From contig NW_006920425.1 of NCBI RefSeq assembly GCF_000344685.1, positions 463,840 to 477,649 of the forward strand: a stretch of 13,810 bases of DNA. Reading direction: 5' to 3'. This document shows positions 8,705 to 13,810 of the stretch, piece by piece (position 1 is the stretch's first letter; the number at the start of each line of letters is the position of its first letter). The notes beneath the pieces were generated by a model, which did no database searches, was not told where the DNA came from, and saw only the letters and a program-made list of their open reading frames with translations. The stretch comes from Gloeophyllum trabeum ATCC 11539 (lineage: Eukaryota > Basidiomycota > Agaricomycetes > Gloeophyllales > Gloeophyllaceae). The position numbers and the translations under genes were made by a program.

Positions 8705-9254
8705 TTACGACCACATGCTCACGGCCGCCACGCGGGTCAACAACACTGTTCTTTGTGGCATCACCCACTAGTCAGGGCCGAACCCATGCCTCCATTGTCC
8801 TGAGCCGCCATTCACATTGTACACACCCTCTGGTACGTAAGGGTAGATACAAGTAGCGTGTTTCCAATATGGCGGTGCTACTTCCGCGCGTGAGCGAGTC
8901 GCTAGAAGCGATCTGTACACGATCCGGGCTATTATCTCAGATCCAAGGCGAAGGACTTAAGGCGCAGGGCGACATGCCTATCCTTAAAAACTACAGACGA
9001 CCAGAAATATGGTGAGCCTTCTGGTTGCGAGCGCAGAGTCCAGACAATAATGTTCCACTCCCATAACAGCCATGCGCTCCAAGCCAGACAAAGTACATCC
9101 AGTGCCGGTTATACGGGAGCCACCGTCGCTCTGAGACTTGTCGGCTGTGTTTGTTCCGAGGGTTACCAGACATCCCAGTGGCACTTGGGGCACCCAGAGG
9201 TTGTCAAATTCATATGATAGAGGTCCATGTCATCAATCGCCTGGGCATGCCCCG
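8705..9254. other. Intergenic; nothing recognised
   Basis: Both strands contain only short frames without ATG starts or family-like motifs. The left edge is the presumed promoter side of the multi-exon gene; the right edge is the retrotransposon insertion point. The 5 bp before the LTR are CCCCG, a candidate target-site duplication that cannot be checked because the 3' LTR is outside the window. Confidence 0.5.
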
Positions 9255-9500
9255 TGTTATGATTTTCCCATGCTTATCTCATTCTATTTCCATTCCGAGC
9301 ATTGCTATTGGACAGTACCTTTCTCTGACTAGACCTTCCCATGGACACTATCTTCTTTTCACACGTTATCTCCCTTGACTCACCTTCTACCAATGGGCGC
9401 CCTTGTATTTCTCATTTCTCCGAGTTATGTTCTCACAGGATGGCTTACGCGTCCTTGCTTATTGTTCTCTTCTTTGGGTAATAACCCCTATACCAGTTAC

Positions 9501-9508
9501 TATATATA
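9501..9508 (+). promoter_or_regulatory. LTR TATA box
   Basis: TATATATA lies 33 nt upstream of A9534. That is the expected distance to a transcription start, and 9534 is exactly where the sequence complementary to the primer-binding site begins. The two observations support each other. Confidence 0.6.
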
Positions 9509-9533
9509 CTGTAGGAAAACCCATGTATTCCTT

Positions 9534-9543
9534 AGTTCAACCT
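9534..9543 (+). promoter_or_regulatory. Predicted transcript 5' end / self-primer
   Basis: AGTTCAACCT is a perfect reverse complement of 9705-9714. With the TATA box about 30 nt upstream it is the likely 5' end of the genomic RNA, so the RNA could fold back and prime its own minus-strand DNA synthesis, as described for Tf1 of fission yeast. The flanking bases do not extend the pairing. Confidence 0.55.
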
Positions 9544-9640
9544 CCTGTTGAATACAGCGATTACCTGGACTCTTGACTTGACCGTTGGCATTGGCCCGGC
9601 CAGACCTACCTTTCAGTACGCTTACTGAGGTAGTAATGAC

Positions 9641-9667
9641 ATAACTGTTGGCACGTGGCCCAGTTAT
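9641..9667 (+). other. U5 hairpin
   Basis: ATAACTG (9641-9647) pairs with CAGTTAT (9661-9667), and GGC (9650-9652) pairs with GCC (9658-9660) across a TT bulge. That makes a 10-bp stem with a 5-nt loop inside the predicted U5. Structured U5 RNA near the primer-binding site helps initiation of reverse transcription in other retroelements; that role here is inference. Confidence 0.45.
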
Positions 9668-9704
9668 CTCAAGACGACTAGTTAGGACATCGCTTCCTAA
9701 CATT

Positions 9705-9714
9705 AGGTTGAACT
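9705..9714 (+). other. Primer-binding site (self-priming type)
   Basis: AGGTTGAACT starts two bases after the LTR terminal CA. It does not begin with TGG, which a PBS complementary to a tRNA CCA end would need, but is a 10-of-10 complement to the predicted RNA 5' end at 9534-9543. Confidence 0.6.
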
Positions 9715-9766
9715 CTTCTACGACACTCGCCAACTTCTTCAAGCCTAGGCAACCCCTCCTCTACTC

Positions 9767-10777
9767 TTGATCATCCTCGTTGGACTCCCTAGTGGAATCC
9801 CGTCCCTTGAACCAGAAACCACGACAAACCCATTCGATCCTGCGACCCAGGCAACTGGAGCCAACAACGTTGCACCAATTGTCCAAGCACGACCAACAGA
9901 AATCAAGATACGTCTCCCAGATGACTTCAATGGAGACAGGAAGAAGACCCGAACGTTTTACCTTGCCACCCAACTATACATGATGGCAAACAAGCACATT
10001 TACGACACCGATAAGAAGATCACGTTCTTCATCTCCTTCTTGAAAGAAGGAACTGCTGGCCCATGGGCTGAGGCAGAGATGACGAAGGCATTCACCAATG
10101 ACCAAGGATTTGGCACATGGGAAGCCTTCACGACACGATTCCTGAACGCCTTCACCGAGGCAGACACCGCTGGAGATGCGAGAGCCAAGTTGCGCGTGTT
10201 GCGCCAGACGGCTACAGCAGACGGATACATCGCGGAATTCCGCATGTTGACCACACGATGCGGAATCACTGAAGACGTATCCCTGATTGAGTACTTCCAA
10301 GAGGGACTCCAGAACAAGCTAGTCGAGAAGGTCTATGGCATGGAGCGCATGCCTAAGACGATCGAAGAATGGTACGAAGCCACATCCCGATTTGACAATC
10401 AGTATCGACGGGCGAGAGCGGTCATCAACCGATACAAGGGAGTTGGCCAGAACAGAAACTTCGTCACTCCGAAGTACACCCCTCCCTCTAAAGACCCCAA
10501 TGCCATGGATGTCGATCGCCTATCGACCAGTGACAGAGAGAAGTACATGAAGGAAGGACAATGCTTCACCTGTGGTCAGACTGGCCACAGAGCTGCCGAT
10601 CATAAGCAGGACAAGGGAAAACAACCAGAGAGACGACCTGTCCGTGCTACAGAGGTCAAAGAAGACTCAACCAAAGAAGTGTCTAATATCGCCAAGATCA
10701 AAGCCATGATGGCGGAACTTGAAGAGAACGACAAGATCAAGCTTCTCAAAGATATGGCGGAGAAGGATTTTGCCTAA
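9767..10777 (+). CDS. gag: Gag polyprotein, no ATG at its N-terminus
   Basis: Encodes the structural capsid/nucleocapsid protein that packages element RNA. The frame is open from 9749 (after TAG 9746-9748) to TAA 10775-10777. The Ty3-type capsid region spans about 9900-10430 (IRLPDDFNGDRKKTRTFYL through EEWYEATSRFDNQYRRA) and is followed by a CCHC-like knuckle. Knuckle ligands, counted from 9767, are C266, C269, H274 and H279: the last is His where Cys is canonical. No ATG occurs in frame before 9980, inside the capsid region, so the ancestral start codon is lost, or initiation is non-AUG, or an upstream exon is missing. The upstream leader has only a two-codon ATG-ACA-TAA at 9635. The coordinate used here is a TTG and only marks the open frame. 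The gene ends directly after the frameshift heptamer. Confidence 0.85.
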   Translation: MIILVGLPSGIPSLEPETTTNPFDPATQATGANNVAPIVQARPTEIKIRLPDDFNGDRKKTRTFYLATQLYMMANKHIYDTDKKITFFISFLKEGTAGPWAEAEMTKAFTNDQGFGTWEAFTTRFLNAFTEADTAGDARAKLRVLRQTATADGYIAEFRMLTTRCGITEDVSLIEYFQEGLQNKLVEKVYGMERMPKTIEEWYEATSRFDNQYRRARAVINRYKGVGQNRNFVTPKYTPPSKDPNAMDVDRLSTSDREKYMKEGQCFTCGQTGHRAADHKQDKGKQPERRPVRATEVKEDSTKEVSNIAKIKAMMAELEENDKIKLLKDMAEKDFA

Positions 10778-10805
10778 GACGACCTGCATCAGCGTCAGGC
10801 TCGTC
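10765..10805 (+). promoter_or_regulatory. Programmed -1 frameshift signal at gag/pol junction
   Basis: The heptamer G_GAT_TTT (10765-10771) is in gag register, two codons before the gag stop. A 6-nt spacer (10772-10777) is followed by a stem: GACGA (10778-10782) pairs with TCGTC (10801-10805), and CCTG (10783-10786) pairs with CAGG (10796-10799), with one bulged C at 10800 and a 9-nt loop. A -1 slip puts the ribosome in the pol frame, which is open from 10723 onward. The heptamer class GGAUUUA/GGAUUUU is known to work in some viral frameshift sites. Confidence 0.75.
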
Positions 10806-12219
10806 TCGTTCCTACCTTTCTACTGTAACTATAGCAAAGACTGTTGACCAGTCAATGAAGATCAATATTTTGCTATCACGTGGAAGCGCTGAAACGACTG
10901 CAGAAGCCCTCATTGATTCAGGGGCTGGAGGAATTTTCATCGACCAGAAGTTTGTGTTGGCAAACAAACTGAAGACGGTCCCTATACCAAGACCAATCAA
11001 AGTCTTCAATGTTGATGGCACCAAGAACAGACAAGGACTCATCACCAAAGCGGCATTCCTGCAAATGAAGATTGGAGACCGAGTCCGCTCTGTCCGATTT
11101 TTGGTCACCGACCTGGGGAAGGAAGACGTTATATTGGGACTACCTTGGTTACAGAAAAACAACCCAGAGATCAACTGGGTTACTGGACGGATTGACTTTG
11201 GGAAAAGAAAATCCATCCTAAACGTAACCATTGAAGAAATCCCTGACGAGGAATTCTCCATCAAACGTCAATATTGCAAAGGACCACTACTGGCGCACGT
11301 CGATGACCCCATCTTCCAAAGTACACCGAAATGGAAGATCAAATTGGATGACATCTACGCCCTAATTGCACGAACTAAGGCAGAGGAAGACGATCTCCTC
11401 ATACGGTTTATCACTGGACAAAAGGACACTGGCAAGAAGGTTAACCCTGCAATGCGGATGGCTCAAGATGCTGAGAAGGAAGCCAAAAGCAAAGCGGAAT
11501 TACCTGAACAGTACAAGGAATTTGCGGACGTCTTTGACAAGAAAAGTTCAGAACGATTCCCTGAACGAAGACCTTATGATCATGCAATAGATCTCAAAGA
11601 AGGATTCGTTCCAAAGAATCAGAAGCTCTATCCCATGTCACCATTAGAGCAACAGAAATTGGACGAATTCTTAAAGGAAAACTTGTCAAAGGGCTACATC
11701 CGACCGTCTAAATCCCCTATGGCATCACCATTCTTCTTCGTAGGCAAGAAGGATGGAGACGTACGGCCTTGCCAAGACTACCGGTATCTCAATGAATGGA
11801 CAGTCAAGAATGCCTATCCAATTCCCCTGATCAGCGAAATCTTGGACAAGCTACAAGGGGCAAAGGTTTTCACCAAATTGGATGTCCGCAAAGGCTACAA
11901 CAATGTCTGTATCAAGGAAGGCGACGAATGGAAAGCAGCGTTCAAAACCAATCGAGGATTGTTTGAACCAACCGTCATGTTCTTTGGCCTATGCAATTCA
12001 CCGGCAACATTCCAGTCAATGATGAACGAACTATACAAAGACATGATTGACGAAGGATGGATCATCATATACATGGACAACTTCCTTATCTTCTCCAAGA
12101 CAGCTGAAGAAGACACGGAAAGGACAAAACGGGTCTTGGCACAATTAAGGGAAAACGACCTATTCCTCAAATTGGAAAATGCCTATTTTGTCAACCAGAA
12201 GTGGAATACCTTGGACTGA
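10772..12219 (+). pseudogene. pol: Pol part 1: protease and reverse transcriptase (inactive)
   Basis: This segment lies in the -1 frame relative to gag and is open from 10723; the first ATG is at 10855 but entry is probably by frameshifting. Counting from that ATG, the aspartic protease has D21-S-G-A in ALIDSGAGG. Reverse transcriptase follows, with VRPCQDYRYLN, the first catalytic Asp at D343 (KLDVRKGY), FFGLCNSPATF and the active-site box YMDN. The second Asp of the canonical YxDD is Asn409 (codon AAC at 12079-12081), which should abolish metal binding. VCI at the TGT codon 11908-11910 stands where Arg is usual. The frame terminates at TGA 12217-12219 because of an upstream single-base loss in the A-run at 12176-12179: the downstream frame restores K-C and then VEYLGLIV. 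Confidence 0.85.
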
Positions 12220-12749
12220 TCGTCAAGGAAAACCACTTGGGCATGGATCCAGTCAAATTGAAAGGAATAGCAAGCTGGCCCATCCCTAGGAAATTGAAGG
12301 ACGTCCGGTCATTCCTAGGATTCTGCAACTTCTACTGACGATTTATTCCACACTTTGCCAACATCTCTCGACCATTGAACGACCTCACCAAGAAGGATCA
12401 TCCTTGGGACTGGACAGCTGAATGTCAAACTGCATTTGAAACCTTGAAGCAGAAGTTCCTGGAAGAACCAGTGCTGATGATGCCAGACAAGTCTAAACCA
12501 TTCATCCTGGAAACCGATGCATCCAAGTTTGCATCGGGGGCAGTTCTACGCCAACAGGATGTAAATGGAGACTGGCACCCATGTGGATATATTTCACAGG
12601 CATTTGACAAGGCTCAACGACACTACAAAATCTACGCTAGGGAGCTCCTGGCAATCATCCGAGGACTACAGAATTGGGACTACTACTTCGAGGGCGCACC
12701 CCACCCAGTCACAGTTTACTGCGATCACAAGAACTTGCAGTACTATTGA
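12180..12749 (+). pseudogene. pol: Pol part 2: RT connection and RNase H (interrupted)
   Basis: In the third forward frame the RT tail continues with VEYLGLIV and FLGFCNFY, then TGA at 12336-12338 where the family has Arg (FYRRFI). The frame reopens through the RNase H domain, which keeps all three acidic catalytic residues: D in ETDAS (12516-12518), E in ARELLAI (12642-12644) and D in YCDHKNL (12723-12725). A second TGA at 12747-12749 follows NLQYY, again where Arg is common. RNase H degrades the RNA strand of RNA-DNA hybrids during reverse transcription. Two stops plus the frameshift mean no full-length Pol can be made from this copy. Confidence 0.85.
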
Positions 12750-13810
12750 TCTGCACAACGCCTAACAAGACAACAAGCTTGGTGGTCACTGTATTTGTCC
12801 AAGTTCGATCTGATCTTGAAACATATTCCTGGGCCACAAATGGTACAATCAGACGCGCTCTCAAGACGACCAGATCTATGCCCTGACGAGGAAGACAATG
12901 ACCAGATGGTCCTATTGCCAGAACAAATGTTCCATAGAGATGCCACTTCAGATCAGGATGAACGTATGAGCGAACCTTCTGCACCTCAATTGAAGAAGGA
13001 ATTGGAGATTCAAACCAAGCAGGATATACCAATGACACCGTCCGAACCAAGCCCAGCGGAATTCAAGGATGACCCAATGGAAAACGTACCCATGACAAAG
13101 GAAAATGAAGGTCCAATTGAATCAAAGGTTGATCCAACATTGATCTCTTATGACGACCCCACGATTGAATGGATCGACAACCCTGACCTGCAAGGTGACA
13201 TTCACCCGGCCAACATCATGGAAGCAGAAAGGATCACGAACAAGCGGACACATGAACCAATGGTCAACAATGACTGGATTCCCACTGACAAAAGGCCACG
13301 TCTAGACGGACAAGAACAAAGTACCCTGACAGACAGGCCATTGGAAATCCAAGCCATTGATGTGGAACGACATGATCAAATGGTTAAAGCAACTGAGATT
13401 GACTCGGTGGTACGCGATGCTCTGCAAGCCTTGAAGACAGGATCACCCCTTCCCCTTCGATCCTCACTCAACGATTGGAAACTCGAAGAAGGGCTTGTAA
13501 AATTCAAAGGACGCATCTATGTACCAGCCAATCAAGATCTACGCAGAGAAATCGTGTCTCAGTACCACGACTCTCTTGCTGCCGGACATCCAGGACACTT
13601 CAAGACACTGGAATTGGTTCGAAGAGACTATTGGTGGCCAGGAATGTTCATCTTCATCCGCAATTATGTTGACGGTTGTGCTACCTGTCAACAAAACAAA
13701 GTGAACACTCATCCTTCAGCACCTGCATTAAACCCCATCCCTGCCCCAACACGAACACATCCATTTTCTGTCACTTCAACTGACTTCATAACCGATCTTC
13801 CACCATCCAA
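12750..13810 (+). pseudogene. pol: Pol part 3: acidic linker and integrase N-terminus (runs off window)
   Basis: The frame is open from 12750 to the window end. It begins with the RNase H tail (LTRQQAWWSLYL, HIPGPQ, DALSRRPD). Next comes an unusually long acidic, Pro/Met-rich linker of about 170 codons (about 12882-13395) that contains a basic KRPR motif at 13290-13301. The integrase zinc-binding HHCC module follows: H (13566-13568), H (13587-13589), C (13677-13679) and C (13686-13688), in the context RDYWWPGM and GCATCQQNK. The first catalytic Asp of the D,D-E core is in STDFITDLP (13782-13784). Integrase inserts the cDNA into the genome; the remaining core and any chromodomain lie beyond the window. 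Confidence 0.85.

Larger units (their letters stand above)
9255..9702 (+). repeat. 5' LTR (448 bp, TG...CA)
   Basis: The proposed LTR begins TGTTATGATT at 9255 and ends CCTAACA at 9702, giving a perfect 5-bp terminal inverted repeat TGTTA/TAACA. It holds a TATA box at 9501-9508. Its 3' end is followed by TT and then the primer-binding site, the same CA-TT-PBS arrangement seen in retroviral elements. The boundaries rest on these signals, because the 3' LTR is not available for comparison. Confidence 0.7.
9255..13810 (+). mobile_element. Ty3/gypsy LTR retrotransposon, 5' part (truncated by window end)
   Basis: Domain order is LTR, primer-binding site, gag, protease, reverse transcriptase, RNase H and integrase, the order that defines Ty3/gypsy (Metaviridae-type) elements. 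Gag is essentially open except for a missing ATG. Pol is in the -1 frame and has a frameshift and two stops, so this copy is non-autonomous. The window ends at the start of the integrase catalytic core; the rest of integrase and the 3' LTR are not seen. Transposition would require Gag-Pol supplied by an intact relative. Confidence 0.95.

Noticed and set aside
8984..9193. 69-codon minus-strand frame before the LTR
   Set aside because: It starts with GTG, shows no splice signals or recognisable motif, and the length is expected by chance.
9592..9609. TGGCCCGG as a tRNA-type primer-binding site with an LTR end near 9590
   Set aside because: The LTR end would not mirror TGTTA, whereas TAACA at 9698-9702 does and is followed by a self-complementary PBS.
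1..13810. CRISPR array, bacterial operon or prokaryotic defence system
   Set aside because: Introns, LTR element and spliced genes show eukaryotic DNA; the tandem repeats lack unique uniform spacers.

Overview
The window looks like a piece of an Agaricomycete (mushroom-type basidiomycete) genome. Three things point there: several introns of about 47-64 bp with GT...AG ends and CTAAT/CTAAC-like branch points, a fungal Ty3/gypsy LTR retrotransposon, and two large proteins that resemble orphan families I associate with agaric genomes. That last point is from memory and unsearched.

Layout. Positions 1-1320 hold no gene I can support; there are non-coding stretches, a GC-rich palindromic islet (about 988-1125) and a 23-bp tandem array (1168-1271). 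A spliced minus-strand gene (4362 down to 1322) encodes a protein of about 996 aa of unknown function with a 53-aa internal duplication. Upstream of it, 4388-5390 is an unusual minisatellite. Its units are small hairpins, and the array runs in opposite orientations on either side of about 4640-4800, so the whole is a foldback-like inverted repeat. A plus-strand three-exon gene (5623-6323) encodes a MYND-type zinc-finger protein of about 196 aa. Its stop lies 49 bp from the stop of a convergent minus-strand gene with about ten exons (6373 to about 8513, perhaps starting at 8632). Three or four consecutive micro-exons of that gene each encode an 11-residue coiled-coil module. It also carries an in-frame TGA and a probable frameshift, so it may be decaying. 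Positions 8700-9254 hold nothing I recognise.

From 9255 to the window end is the 5' part of a Ty3/gypsy element: a 448-bp LTR (TGTTA...TAACA), a primer-binding site, gag, then a pol in the -1 frame carrying protease, reverse transcriptase, RNase H and the start of integrase. The 3' part, including the second LTR, lies outside the window. Two mechanistic signals stand out. The 10 nt just downstream of the LTR are an exact reverse complement of the predicted 5' end of the element's own transcript, which suggests Tf1-like self-priming rather than tRNA priming. At the gag/pol junction a G_GAT_TTT heptamer in gag register, a 6-nt spacer and a 9-bp stem-loop form a textbook -1 ribosomal frameshift signal. 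This copy's pol is dead: one frameshift, two CGA-to-TGA-type stops and YMDD changed to YMDN, with a bias to CpG transitions.
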